Shown here piece after piece: positions 1 through 10,437 of a stretch of DNA of 64,000 bases; position 1 is the first letter of the stretch; each line of letters starts with the position of its first letter. Source of the stretch: Hepsetus odoe. Taxonomy: Eukaryota > Chordata > Actinopteri > Characiformes > Hepsetidae. The translations under genes were made by a program, and so were the position numbers. The notes beneath the pieces are model-generated. The model had not been told where the DNA came from and did no database searches. It saw only the letters and a program-made list of their open reading frames with translations. The stretch lies in contig CM029368.1 of assembly GCA_017165825.1 (NCBI GenBank), forward strand, positions 3,029,530 to 3,093,529, in the 5' to 3' direction.

Positions 1-429
1 CAGGAACAAAATTGAGATAAAGTAAAAAGTACAGGAATGTACTGAGAGTGTAAAATAAAAGTACAGGAATGTACTGAGAGTGTAAAATAAAAGTACAGGA
101 ATTTACTGAGAGTGTAAAGTAAAAGTACAGGACTGTACTGAGATTGTAAAGTAAAAAGTACAGGAATGTACTGAGAGTGTAAAGAAAAAAGTACAGGAAT
201 GTACTGAGTATAAAGTAAAAGTACAGGAGTGTACTGAGAGTGTAAAGTATAAAGTACAGGAATGTACTGAAGTAAAGTAAAAGTACAGGAGTGTACTGAG
301 AGTGTAAAGTGAAAGTACAGGAATGTGCTGAGAGTGTAAAGTAAAAAGTACAGTAATGTACTGAGTATAAAGTAAAAGTACAGGAATGTACTGAGAGTGT
401 ATGGTAAAAGTACAGGAGTGTACTGAGAG
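1..429. repeat. 32-bp minisatellite, about 13 copies
   Basis: The consensus unit begins GTACAGGAATGTACTGAGAG and continues TGTAAAGTAAAA, with copies at 29, 61, 93, 125, 158, 191 and onward. Units vary by point changes and by 2-3-base indels. GTAC occurs twice per unit. The array is cut by the window edge, so its full length is unknown. Confidence 0.9.
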
Positions 430-539
430 GTAGTGAGACGTACCTCCAGCGAACGCCTGTAAAGGGTCTGTCTGTGCTGAGAGTGAACTGAATTCCTCAC
501 TCCATATTAATAGAATTAAAGACGACAGCTTCCCGGAAT
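430..539. other. unique spacer
   Basis: Non-repetitive sequence between the minisatellite and an RTE-related repeat. Nothing recognisable. Confidence 0.6.
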
Positions 540-920
540 TTCAACTCCAATAAAAACAATCTACTGAAAATAATCCACATGAATCCTCAATTGGCTTCAC
601 TTTCATCACCGTTTCTACTAGTTCTCCATCACGACACACTCCACACACCCTGAACTCCACCGCCCACTCTGCCTGTCCTCTCTCTCACTTCCTTCACCTT
701 GTCCTGCACTGATGGACACAGAGGGACGTCTCTTCTAGGTCTTTGTGTCCATTTAGTCTGAGACGGTCTGGATGTTGGGAAGGTGATGGAGGATAAAAAT
801 AACGGAGGATTCAACTCCAATGTGTTCAGGTTAAAAAAGGAATCTGTTCTAAAAATGGAAAAAGGGGAAAAGACAGATAGTTGTGTTAAAATGTACTTGT
901 GTTAATAAAGTAAATGTCCA
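540..920 (-). mobile_element. RTE-related LINE 3' fragment (non-autonomous type)
   Basis: Read on the minus strand it is clearly homologous to 39205-39480, including GTGCAGGACA, GTGAGAGAGAGGACAG and GTGTGTGGAGTGTG. Its 3' part (AACAATCTACTG and TTCACTTTCATC) is shared with 8893-9035. The 39-kb copy runs on into an RTE-clade C-terminal coding segment, which links this piece to that family. Heavily decayed and not coding. Confidence 0.65.
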
Positions 921-1378
921 CTAGGTACTAGTCATGTAAAAGTAAATAAAAGGGAATTTGCTGGAAATAATTTTACTCATAAGGGAAATACATTCAAATC
1001 CTAAAGGCGCCCAACAAATACATCGTGCCATAGAGACGCCAAAGATCAGTGACATCATATATGAGAAATCTCACATCATCAGTCACATAAATATGTCCCA
1101 CCATTAAAATATACTGCAGAGATTGAAATAAAAAAACATCTGATGTGAACATCACAGCAGGCCACCCTCACATGTATTCCAGACTTCAAAGATCATTCGA
1201 TACAGTGACTAATTCAGCCAATGAGGAACAAATGCAGCTGGAATTTTCAGCTCCAGATGTGCTGGTGCCCTACAAGTCTCTCTTACAGGACACTTCCTCC
1301 ACAACCTTACCAAGTTTGATGGTCCTCAGTGTGACGAGGGAATCTTAATGCTACACTGGATAAGATGGAGAATTCACT
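921..1378. other. spacer without recognisable features
   Basis: AT-rich sequence with no gene, repeat family or motif that can be named. A 67-codon frame at 1145 shows no domain. Confidence 0.5.
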
Positions 1379-1700
1379 CCCTCTCACTCATTTTCTGAGC
1401 TGCTTGTCCTGATTGTCATGGGCGGTGCTGGAGTCTATCCCAGCGCTCACAGGGCAAAAGGCAGGTACAGACCCTGGACAGGTCACCAGTCTACATTCAC
1501 ACTCACAACTAGCGCACTATATAGCATCTCCAATCGACCTGATGTGCAGGCCTTTGGATGATGGGAGGAAACCGGAGCTCCCGGAGAAATCACATGGGAG
1601 GAACATGCCCACTCCACACCGACAGGATCCGGACCGTCCTGCCAAGGAATAGAACCCAGAACTTCCTCGCTGTGAGGCAACGCTGGAGAATTCAGAGAAG
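1379..1700 (+). repeat. common teleost interspersed repeat (GGGAGGAAACCGGAG type)
   Basis: Contains in order TTTTCTGAGCTGCTTGTCCT, GGAGTCTATCCCAGC, a CCTGGACAGGTCACCAGTC-like block, TGGGAGGAAACCGGAGC, GGAACATGCCCACTCCACAC and GAACCCAGAACTTCCTCGCT. This block order is that of a very abundant fish repeat. Shorter relatives occur at 11375-11630 and 41487-41570. Confidence 0.7.
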
Positions 1701-1802
1701 CTGAGTAGCTTGACCAAGAGTCCATGAGAAAGAAACTGTCCTCACGCTCAGTGGGAGGGTGGGACGACCCTCCCCCTCCCCCATCACACAGTAATGCATG
1801 TA

Positions 1803-1889
1803 TACACACACACACACACACACACTACCTAATAATAATAATATTATTATTATCTCTCTCTGTCTCTCTCTCTCTCTCCCTCTGTCTCG

Positions 1890-1930
<41 letters not shown>

Positions 1931-1934
1931 CTCT

Positions 1935-1976
<42 letters not shown>

Positions 1977-2002
1977 GTCTCTCTCTCTCTCTCTCTGTCT
2001 CT

Positions 2003-2045
<43 letters not shown>

Positions 2046-2055
2046 ACTCTCTATG
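1803..2055. repeat. compound microsatellite (CA)n-(AAT)n-(CT)n
   Basis: About 22 bases of CA, then AAT/ATT units around 1830-1852, then about 200 bases of CT with scattered TGTCT and TTTCACT interruptions. The overlapping Ser/Leu and Arg/Glu open frames here are repeat artefacts. Confidence 0.9.
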
Positions 2056-2091
2056 CCCCTTAGGCTAAAGTAATAATCCATCCGGATAATG

Positions 2092-2249
2092 CCCACACAC
2101 CTGTGGATACACACTCACACACACACACATGCGCACACAATTATACACACACATGCACACACACATACACATACACACACTTATACACACACACACACAC
2201 ACACACAATTATACACACACATGCACACACACATACACATACACACACT

Positions 2250-2299
<50 letters not shown>

Positions 2300-2344
2300 T
2301 ATACACACACATGCACACACACCTATACACACACACACATACAA

Positions 2345-2376
<32 letters not shown>

Positions 2377-2412
2377 ACTTATACACACACACACACACAC
2401 ACACAAACGTAC
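2092..2412. repeat. CA microsatellite with an internal higher-order unit
   Basis: CA repeats interrupted by AATTATACAC, CATGCACAC and CTTATACAC. The AATTATAC landmark recurs at 2139, 2207 and 2297 (68 and 90 bases apart), so whole blocks of the CA tract have been duplicated. Confidence 0.85.
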
Positions 2413-2802
2413 AAATAAACACGTCCAAACACAAATGCCCAATATGAAAAGTGTACATTTATGCACACAAGCCATAAACATGCACTCAAACACAAGCCTG
2501 TAGAGTGACGGCTGTTTCCTGTGAAGAAACTGTGTTTGGGGCCTGAGGTTAGAAGGTCCCTGCTTCTTACAAACCAACGGTTCGGACAGAAATGTGCACT
2601 GACACTTCAGCTGAGGCAGAACCGTGCGGTTTAGCACAAACTGAGAAGCTCCACAAGAAGTTTCTTTATCAAATTAACTCAAACTCCAGACACCCTTCGG
2701 ATCAGGTCCCCCAGAAACATCTAATCAGCCCCTGTATGTACCGGTACACAATTCACTAACATCACACATGTTTGGGTACCTGTATGTTAGCATCTACATA
2801 CA

Positions 2803-2827
2803 TACACACACACACACACATATATAC

Positions 2828-2892
<65 letters not shown>
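2803..2892. repeat. compound microsatellite (CA)n-(TA)n
   Basis: A short CA run followed by about 65 bases of nearly pure TA, a duplex likely to melt or form hairpins. It directly abuts the inverted repeat at 2899. Confidence 0.9.
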
Positions 2893-2895
<3 letters not shown>

Positions 2896-2898
2896 TAT

Positions 2899-3178
2899 AT
2901 CATTAAGCCTGCAGACCAGAGTGGTCAGTTGGAGCCTGCAGCTGTGTGTGTGCATGTGTGTGTGTGTGTGTGTGTGTGTGTACCAATATGAAATATTGTA
3001 CACACAATATGAAAAATATTTTGCCTTTTGTTTGTTAACCCCAATAAAATTTACCCTGCACATTGTTCTGGTTTCTGAAAATGAACAGAAACAAACATCT
3101 GCACACACACACACACACACACGCACACACACACAGCTGCAGGCTCCAACTGACCGCTCTGGTCTGCAGGCTTAATGA
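2899..3178. repeat. 280-bp inverted repeat (foldback or MITE-like element)
   Basis: The left arm ATCATTAAGCCTGCAGACCA and onward (2899-2980) is repeated as its reverse complement at 3100-3178, with one mismatch (GTGG versus GCGG) over the first 50 bases. Each arm ends inward in a GT/CA microsatellite. The loop (2981-3099) contains CAATATGAAATATTG-like AT-rich sequence. No transposase is present. Confidence 0.8.
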
Positions 3179-3779
3179 TGCGCAACTGTACATGTGAGTG
3201 AGCGTGAGTCTGCCTATGAAGTGAAAAGCATGAAAACCGCCTCGTTCCAGTTATTTCAGCAGGACGATAAAGCCAAAAAACGGCCTCCAGCCTCAAGTTT
3301 CCCCGTCTGAGAGACTGGCTCCACTGTAACCACTGCCGAAACGCACACTCCATCACATGATCAATACAATATGAGACCATTATAGCTCAGCCACACTTCA
3401 AGCACAGAGGAAACGACAAGGCCAAGGACTTCTGAAAGACTTATCAAGCCTTATCAAAGGTTTCCTAATGGCAGTCTTCCAACTTCAGTCTTCTTACACC
3501 ATGTCCTTCCCTTGCTGACGTAAGCGGGTCTCCGTTAAGTGTCCAGCTGTCGTAAGCAAGATGACAGAACAATAACAGGGACTGACTTATGTGTTTCAAA
3601 AGGGACAAACCTTTTCATTGTTACTCCACACTCAGTTCTATTGTTACGTCCCGGAGCAGTAGGTTACTGTGAGCAAGGTGCCGTCCAATCACTGCTCTCC
3701 GAGCACAAATACAGAACCTGCATTTCTTTGTACTGTGTTTCACGATGACAAATGTTCACTTTCACTTTCACTTCACCTG
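3179..3779. other. spacer without recognisable features
   Basis: Unique-looking sequence. The end has TTCACTTTCACTTTCACTTC (3757-3776), like a SINE-A tail, but no SINE body is attached. Confidence 0.5.
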
Positions 3780-4480
3780 TCTGCGACATAAAAAGATAAC
3801 CGTTGTGATTGTGACACCCATTTCCATGGAAACATCACATCCCTTTCCATGGCAGACAGACAGACTCACCCATTACCATGGAGTTACACTTTCCATTGTT
3901 ATACATGATATGGTACTTAAATGACACGTGTTTCCATAGTAACAGTGCGTCCATTTCCATTATTGCACCTCTTTCCAATACATACATATACAAACAGTGG
4001 AAAAAGCCAAATAGTCAATATTAGCATGGGGCAGCCATATCCAGCACCCCAGGAGCAGTGATGGGGACGGTAACTTGGCTCAAGGGTAGCCTGCTGGTCC
4101 GGGACCCGAGCCCACGATCTTCCAAACGTGAGGCCGAGTCTTTATAATATTTCCATTTCCATTGTTACACCTGTTTCCATGGTAACATAAAACTACATTT
4201 TAATTGTTACATTAAATCCCCTTCCATTACATTGACCTGGTTACACTGTATACATTTCCATTCGTATGCCTATATCTATGTTTACCTATTTTATTGTTCT
4301 CATTTTTCCATGGTTTCCATCAATCTTCATGTTTATAGTATACATTTGCATTGATGCACTATTAAAATACCCATTTCTACCCTTTTGTTTCCATGGTTAC
4401 GCAACACTCACTACAACACTACATCAGTTTTCTCTGTTACACTGCATCCATTTCCATGGTTACATGACATCTAATTCCAT
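3780..4480. repeat. degenerate minisatellite of TTTCCATGGTTAC units
   Basis: TTTCCATGG, TTTCCATTG or close variants followed by TTACAC/TAACA recur irregularly (3823, 3852, 3890, 3930, 3953, 4150, 4170, 4390, 4450). Some copies, for example GTTTCCATGGTAAC near 4170, resemble an RFX X-box palindrome. A SINE-A piece interrupts the array at 4020-4150. Confidence 0.6.
4020..4150 (-). mobile_element. SINE-A fragment
   Basis: Minus-strand SINE-A: GGAGCAGTGATGGGGACGGT, a CTCAAGGGTAGCC block and a decayed B box in CCGAGCCCACGATCTTCC. The tail is missing. It lies inside the TTTCCATGG minisatellite. Confidence 0.75.
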
Positions 4481-5189
4481 ACAGTATCATAGGTTATGAG
4501 ATGATTTGGTTCTGTACTGATTGAGTGTTGTTTTGGTGAAAATTAAAGGCCCAAAGTAAAATTGGGTTTCTAAAAGTGCTTAATTAAAACCAAAGACAAA
4601 AAAGGAAAGATGTTTTCACTTTTTGCATGTAATTCTGGGCTTCCCCTTCACAGAGGCCCCACCACTTCTGAAGCCAAAACTACGCCCTTGGGGACACTTG
4701 TCTCAGCTCCTGTTTTACAGGATAAAAAATAAAAAGAATAGGAAAATGAGCCGAGTAAAATAACATGAGTATTTCCCCCCCTTAACTTTAGCCGTACTGT
4801 CCAAATCTCTGTCCACTCTCTAAATGGACGCATTCATCATGTCCGCTGAAAAGCACTCCTGTTCAATTGTCCAAATGAAGGCATAATTTGAGTGTGTGTG
4901 TGTTGGGTTTTGTAATTTGCACACTGACAGTAATGTAATGCAGCGGGCGCTGCTGCGGCGTGCCAGTTTGTCATGGTGCCAGGCTGGCTGGCACTTGGGC
5001 CACTTAACCGTTTAGGGCTCTGGCATCGGGCCCTACTCAATCTCTCTCTCTCTCTCTCTCCTAGACAGCTTTTCATGCGAATACACACATGGGACGACTC
5101 CTGAGAGAATGCTGTTTATTCCGGGCCCTTTTAGAAGGAGGGATTTTTCAACCTTTTGAGAACGGCAGAGCACACTTAATCTCCAAAAA
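4481..5189. other. spacer with a short CT tract and a GTGCCAG palindrome
   Basis: Mostly unique. Holds (CT)n at 5040-5062 and the palindrome GTGCCAG-GCTGG-CTGGCAC at 4976-4994, with a second GTGCCAG at 4960-4966 offering an alternative stem. No gene is seen. Confidence 0.5.
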
Positions 5190-5470
5190 GGGGAACACTC
5201 CACATTTGCAATTTGCTTGCCACTCTTATCTACTTCACCTCTACGTCTGTTCTGAAATGTGCCGCCCTCCTTATCTGGTAATTAGCTCCATAAACCTGCG
5301 CTGGGTTTAATGGCACATTGTGCCCGTGTCCAACTGTGTCCTGTTCAGCTTGTACTTCCCAGATAATATATTGTCCCCGGACAAAAGAGCACGATGTGAA
5401 TTGTCTGCGTTCTACGCCATTGTGTTCTCCCACTCTTTTGTGTGCACCCACCATTAAAGCCCCCGTGAAT
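5190..5470. other. candidate conserved noncoding element
   Basis: Low-repeat, AT-balanced block with homeodomain-type cores (TAATTAGC at 5279-5286) and GATA-type cores (TTATCT, AGATAA). No open frame of interest. Called only from composition and absence of mobile-element sequence; conservation cannot be tested here. Confidence 0.25.
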
Positions 5471-5559
5471 ACACCAGCCTATCTATGACTGGCACATACA
5501 GTACTAGTCACAAGTTTGGAGACGGCTCTTCACGAAGACTTTTTACTGTTTTCAAGGAT

Positions 5560-5717
5560 TTAAGCATGAGCATGAAGTGCAATGAAGTGCAAGTGATAAC
5601 TTGTCGTTGTGAAACACGGCATAGCACAAAGAAATGCATTGAACCAGCAGGGGCAGACAAAGAGCTGCGACCAAAGAGCTATGAAGGGGACGGTACCTTG
5701 CTCGCGGGTACCTTGTA
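5560..5717 (-). mobile_element. SINE-A, 3' half (outer copy of a nested pair)
   Basis: Minus-strand SINE-A from the tail (AACTTGTCGTTGTGAAACAC) through GGGGACGGTACCTTGCTC. Its missing head lies beyond the inserted copy, at 5969-6045, so one older element appears to be split in two. Confidence 0.75.
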
Positions 5718-5968
5718 GGGGCAGTGGTGGCCTAGTGGTTATGGAGTCGGCCACAGGATCGGAAGATTGTGGGTTCAACCAATAGGTTGCCCTGAGGTAC
5801 CCTTGAGCAAGGTACTGTCCCCGTCAATGCTCCACGGGCACTTTCAATAGCTGCCCCTGCTGCACGGTGTTTGCATGGGTTAAATGCAGAGGTCCAATTT
5901 GATTGTGGTTCACTGTGTGCTGTGCTGCGACCTCGCAATGACGAGGGTTTTCACTTTCACTTTCACTT
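5717..5968 (+). mobile_element. SINE-A, near full-length tRNA-derived SINE
   Basis: A good reference copy. The tRNA-like head has box A TGGCCTAGTGG (5728-5738) and a mutated box B (5772-5780). The body has TTGCCCTGAGGTACCCTTGA, GCAAGGTACTGTCCCCGTCA, GCTGCCCCTGCTGCACGG and GGGTTAAATGCAGAGGTC. The tail is TTTCACTTTCACTTTCACTT. The internal pol III promoter is partly intact. It sits inside an older copy in the opposite orientation. Confidence 0.85.
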
Positions 5969-6045
5969 ACAGCAACCTGCTGGTCCAGGACACTCGAACT
6001 CACGACCTAGTGTCCCTAAACACTCGGCCACTGTTGACCCAAAGC
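5969..6045 (-). mobile_element. SINE-A, head part of the older split copy
   Basis: GCAACCTGCTGGTCCAGGAC then CGAACTCACGACC and CACTCGGCCACTG is the minus-strand head of SINE-A. It continues the element broken at 5717. Confidence 0.7.
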
Positions 6046-7726
6046 TCTGCATTGGCTGGGAATCAGACTGTGCCATCATCACCAATATTCCACCGATGAG
6101 TTGGACCTCATGCTGAAAGACATTTGAGCGGTACTGTAAATGCAGATGTCCCACCCCTCAAAAACATGTTTCTGTGAGGTAGTAAGATGCCGAGCTTGTC
6201 CACTGGTGGAAGGGTGAGAATGGAGAATATGGATCAAATTGGCCCACCTTGATGAGGAGCTTGTGGAGGTGGACAACTTAACTGACCATGGCGGAGGTAA
6301 TGGAGTTCAAATGGTAAATAAATAGTTTGAAGTTTGTCATGGGTGTTACCGAGGGGGTGGAATGTGAAATATGTCAAGTAATGAAAAATATATTTTGTGG
6401 GGTGAAAAAATACATTTCGGGTGGTGGTAGGTAAAAAAAGTCTGTGGGGGCGGAATGAAAAAATACGTTTGTGGGGCAGGACAAAAACTTGGTCGACTCT
6501 GAAGGGTGTTGATCAGTCTTTTGCTCCCTTCCTTGTCCCAAACAAAGCCATTTCTGCAACATTGTATATAATTAGTGGGTGTCAGGGAGCTGCCGACTAT
6601 AGTGGAAACTCCCAGGTGGAAAAACCAACACTATGGGACTTCATTCAAAGCCAAGGCCCATGCTTTCAGGAGTTTCAACAGTCAGGATTAAAGATGCAAG
6701 AGGCGATTGCACCATGGCCCTGACTGTGTGTAGTTGAGAGAGCAGAAACCGGGCGAGCTATGGGGTTATACGTCTCTCTTCGACAGCATTACCTCGACCC
6801 GTCTGCCTGATCCACTTAACTCCAGAGTCTTAATGTAGCCACTGAGAATAAACACGAGAGTCCAGAGGACATAAACACATTTAACAGCAGCGAAGGCTGT
6901 CAAGCTGGACTCTATCAAGCGCACTCTTACAGCTCGCAGGGCAGCGCTCTGAAGACTTCATACATTAGAAAGGAAAAAAAACAAGGCTTGCCAGCATCTT
7001 AAACTCCTCATTACGAGTCCATGAATTTTCCTTGTCGGATTTGTCCAAACAAGGCCGTTGAGTTTTCAGAGAGCTGTTTGCCCGAAGGGAGCACAGATAG
7101 GATTACTCCTAAAACCTTTCTCACTCAGAAAGCCTCCACAAATGACCGGGCCTCCTCCATATATGTCTGGGACGGCATTACTCAACAGGAAAACAGTCTG
7201 CTAACTGTATTCTCTAAGCTTGTCATCTTTCAACAGGCCCTAATCTGAGTGCTGCTCAATTTCCCACAGGGCAGAGGCCTATTAGATTACACCAATTCTG
7301 CCCTTATGATAACACAGGCTTTCGACCACTTGTCTGGGCACTGAGGGGAAGGCCCCCGTGCTACAGACGGAAATATTGGACCGAACCTGATAGGAATCTG
7401 ATCGGGAACCCAGGAATTGGTGTAAAGAACTTATTGTATCTCTGAAATAGTTACAGAACAGCTATAACATTTAGGAGGAGAGTTACTGTAACAATGTTTT
7501 AATCCATATAATTTGTGTGGTGGTCTGCAGGAACATATCAAATGTCAACCACCATATTTTGCATAAAAGCCCAAAATGTGAAAGAAAATCGGATTTTTGT
7601 CAAAAGAAACGGAGAAAAACTCTTGTTAGCAGGCTAGCCTTGGCGATATTGAATTTAAAATGGGTACAACATGCATAAGGGACAACGACCGAAGTGTGTG
7701 TGTGGTATCTAAACATTAGTCACTGA
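6046..7726. other. spacer with one small degenerate repeat
   Basis: Contains an irregular repeat of GTGGGG(C/T)GGAA...GAAAAAATAC units at 6350-6490. The rest, including 6780-7270, is unique-looking and non-coding. No gene recognised. Confidence 0.5.
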
Positions 7727-7860
7727 ACATCGGTGAAAGTGAAAGTGACTATTTCATTGTGAACACAGCACAGAGTGAACCACAAAGAAGTTTATCTGCA
7801 TTTGCAATCTGCACTAAATACACCAGGAGCAGTGATGGTGACGGTAGCTTGCTCAAGGTC
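7727..7860 (-). mobile_element. SINE-A 3' fragment, left arm of an inverted pair
   Basis: GTGAAAGTGAAAGTGACTAT tail followed by the reverse of the body through GGAGCAGTGATGGTGACGGT and GCTTGCTCAAGG. It stops abruptly where a plus-strand copy begins. Confidence 0.75.
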
Positions 7861-8082
7861 CCAGGATAGGAAGTTCATGGCTTCAAATCCCAGAACAGTA
7901 GGTTGCCGAGTCACCCTTGAGCAAGGTATCGTCCCCATTACTGCTTCCTGGATATGGTTGCCCCCTGCTGCTCGTGTGTGTGGGTCAAAAGCAGAGATTG
8001 CATTTCGTTGTGTTTCACTGTGTGCTGTGCTGTGCTTCACAGTGACAGTCATTTTCACTTCACTTTCACTTCAGGACCATGA
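7861..8082 (+). mobile_element. SINE-A, right arm of an inverted pair
   Basis: Starts near box B (GGCTTCAAATCCCAG) and runs through CCCTTGAGCAAGGTATCGTC to a complete tail ending CACTTCACTTTCACTTC. Box A is missing, so it is not self-transcribing. With 7727-7860 it forms a head-to-head inverted repeat. Confidence 0.8.
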
Positions 8083-8889
8083 ATCTGAACAAGTGAAGAG
8101 GGACTCCTGATTAAAGATCTAGCTCCCGGCCCTCGGAGGCCCTCAGGCTGTGAAATGGAAAGCGATGCCCAGTGCTCCGTCCGCTGAGGTGATAGCTTTT
8201 GACATGTGTGTTTCAGCACCAATGGGGTGAATGAAAAGCCTCTTTCTCAGGCAGCCCTGAAGAGGTTGGCCTGAGGGATTATAGCCAGCGGAGTGATCAG
8301 TGCTCCGGCTGGGAGACTGAAAGGTGCTTTGGTGTCAGAGTCTCGGGTCATGCTCCACAGATCATCGTTTCATATCCAAATGAGGGCTTGGTGTATCAGA
8401 TTACGCTGATCTTACAGAGCACTCCAAAACCTCCCCCATCACTTCTCCAGCCCCTATCCTTTCTCTAAACCTCCCATCACAGTTTACAAGAGTCAGAAAC
8501 TGTGCCGGCAGTTCGCTTTTTAAGCAATTCAAACCTCTTTAACTAAGGGGGAAAGCTTTAAACACAACTCTGGACACTGGTTAGCAACTTACCAAAGGCC
8601 TGCTGGAGCTTCATGAACTCAAAGCAATATAGTAGCAGATTACTGCTTTGGTGTCTCTCACAGCGGCTTGTGGGAATTTGCATGACTGCCCTTCGGTTTA
8701 GTCAACGCAGCAGTGGTGTTGAAGAGGGTGTGGTAGGAGAACAAAGCTTTTTAGACTTCATTTATCGCCATGCGTGAATGAGCGTCAACAGGGCCATGCC
8801 TTCAACACAGGGTTTAGAGGGGAAGGGCCGAAACTTATCCGAAGATCATCCTGCATAACCGCAATAACAGATTTTTCAAAATGTGATAA
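8083..8889. other. spacer without recognisable features
   Basis: Unique-looking, moderately GC-rich sequence. 8190-8430 is free of repeats and could be regulatory, but no specific signal supports that. Confidence 0.5.
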
Positions 8890-9310
8890 AAAATGACAGA
8901 TCTTTATTTTAACAATCTACTGGAAATAATGAACATTAACTTCACAGTTTCACTTTCATCCATGTCTCCTGTCATGGACATCACAATCAATACATGTTTT
9001 TTCTCCACCGTCCACTCTTCCTTCTGTCTGTCCTGTACATGCACACCAAGGGATCATCGGTATGTTGATCAGTATGTCTCGCCTCTGGACATGTCCAAAC
9101 CAGCGTAATCTCACTCTTGGACTTTGTCTCCAAACTGTCCTACCTGGGCGGTTCTTCAAATAAACCAGTTTCTAATCCTGTCCATCCTTGTCACACCCAA
9201 CACAAATCTCAACATCTGTGACACCTCTCTTTTCTTCAGAGTCGCTTTCTCCAACCCGTATAACATAGTTGGTCTCACTAACATCTTATAAAACTTCCCT
9301 TCCCTTTGCT
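8890..9310 (-). mobile_element. RTE-clade LINE 3' fragment
   Basis: The minus strand at about 9060-9115 translates to RLRWFGHVQRRD, the signature of the RTE reverse-transcriptase C-terminus. The distal part (8893-9035) shares its sequence with 540-690. Frames are broken throughout. 9225-9300 continues into the coding region further upstream in the element. Confidence 0.75.
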
Positions 9311-9404
9311 GGTACCTGTCTTTCACAGATTAACAGTGAAGCACAGGTTAAAAAGTAAGACGTGTCTCCTCTGGAGGACGTTTGTAGCGTCTGTTTGTGC
9401 AGAA

Positions 9405-9610
9405 GAATAATCCTCGTCTCTCCTCTGGACATGTCCAAACTAGTGCAAAGTTGCTTCTCTAACTTTGTGTCCAAAGAGTCTAACCTGAGACGTCCCTCTA
9501 AAATACTTATTTCTAATCCTGTCCATCTTCGTCACACCCAATGAAATTTTAGCACGTTAAACTCTGACACCTCCATCTCCAACCCGTATAGCATAGCTCG
9601 TCTCACTATA
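9405..9610 (-). mobile_element. second RTE-clade LINE 3' fragment
   Basis: Repeats the minus-strand blocks CTCTGGACATGTCCAAAC, TTCTCTAACTTTGTGTCCAA and TTTCTAATCCTGTCCATC found at 9085-9190. The two fragments are in the same orientation about 330 bases apart, so a tandem duplication or two insertions is possible. Confidence 0.65.
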
Positions 9611-10227
9611 TATACTCAAACATCATAAAAATGAATACGTAAAGTACTGAAAACTGTGCTTAAGTACAGTCATTACAAGGGTGGAGGCCACAGTGTATGA
9701 TCTATGTAAAGCCTACAAACAACCAGCCCATTTTTTTTTGCTAAACTAAAAACCCATCCAAGCCAGAAGATGACTCAGAATATTCATGTTTGTGTTCAGC
9801 CATCACTGTCGCAGCATTCATCACAGCATAATAGCACTGTTCAATGTTCATAATTCACTGCACAAGGGGCCTGAATGACATAACTGATGTGTGGTTAAAT
9901 AAATGTAAAACCAAACACCATATTCTGTCTGCGGAGACGTTAACGACTGCTTAGTTGGAGAGGCCATTATATGTGCTGACAGAATGAGAGCTGAACACGT
10001 GAGTTAAATATCAAATAATGGTCGTAAGGAGAGAAGAGCTGAAGTTGTTTGACAGTTTTCTAAAAGCTCAGCTCTCCACAATATGTAGGACATAAAAGGA
10101 CAGCAGGACAAAAGAAAACAAACAATGTGAAACTCCTAGAAGTCAAGCGATTATTAGTTAGGATCAGTGAGGTTGGGACACCAGCACCAGTATCCCCAGT
10201 ACAGCACAAACCCCAGTGTGTTATTGC
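9611..10227. other. spacer without recognisable features
   Basis: No gene. A TAAAGTACTG...CTTAAGTACAG motif near 9640-9670 resembles the ends of some fish MITEs, too little to call. Confidence 0.45.
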
Positions 10228-10437
10228 TAATGGACCATTCACATTTAGAGCATTTAGCAGACACTCTTATCCAGAGCGACTTTCATGTCCGCATTGCAGG
10301 GACAGGAATTACAGGGACAGGAATTACAGGGACAGGAATGACAGGGACAGTCTCCTTGGAGCAACTTAGAGTTTTGCTGGTACTGGAGGTGGGATATGTA
10401 CCTGTGATGTCTTGGTCCACAGTTGAGTGTGTATAGT
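10228..10437 (-). mobile_element. SINE-B with internal 15-bp expansion
   Basis: Begins with the reversed tail ATTTAGCAGACACTCTTATC and CAGAGCGAC, the mark of a common teleost SINE (TGGATAAGAGTGTCTGCTAA). At 10297-10350 an ACAGGGACAGGAATT unit is repeated about 3.6 times. The decayed head ends near 10437. Confidence 0.75.

Noticed and set aside
1..429. CRISPR-like direct repeats
   Set aside because: Contiguous 32-bp units with no spacers; a eukaryotic minisatellite.
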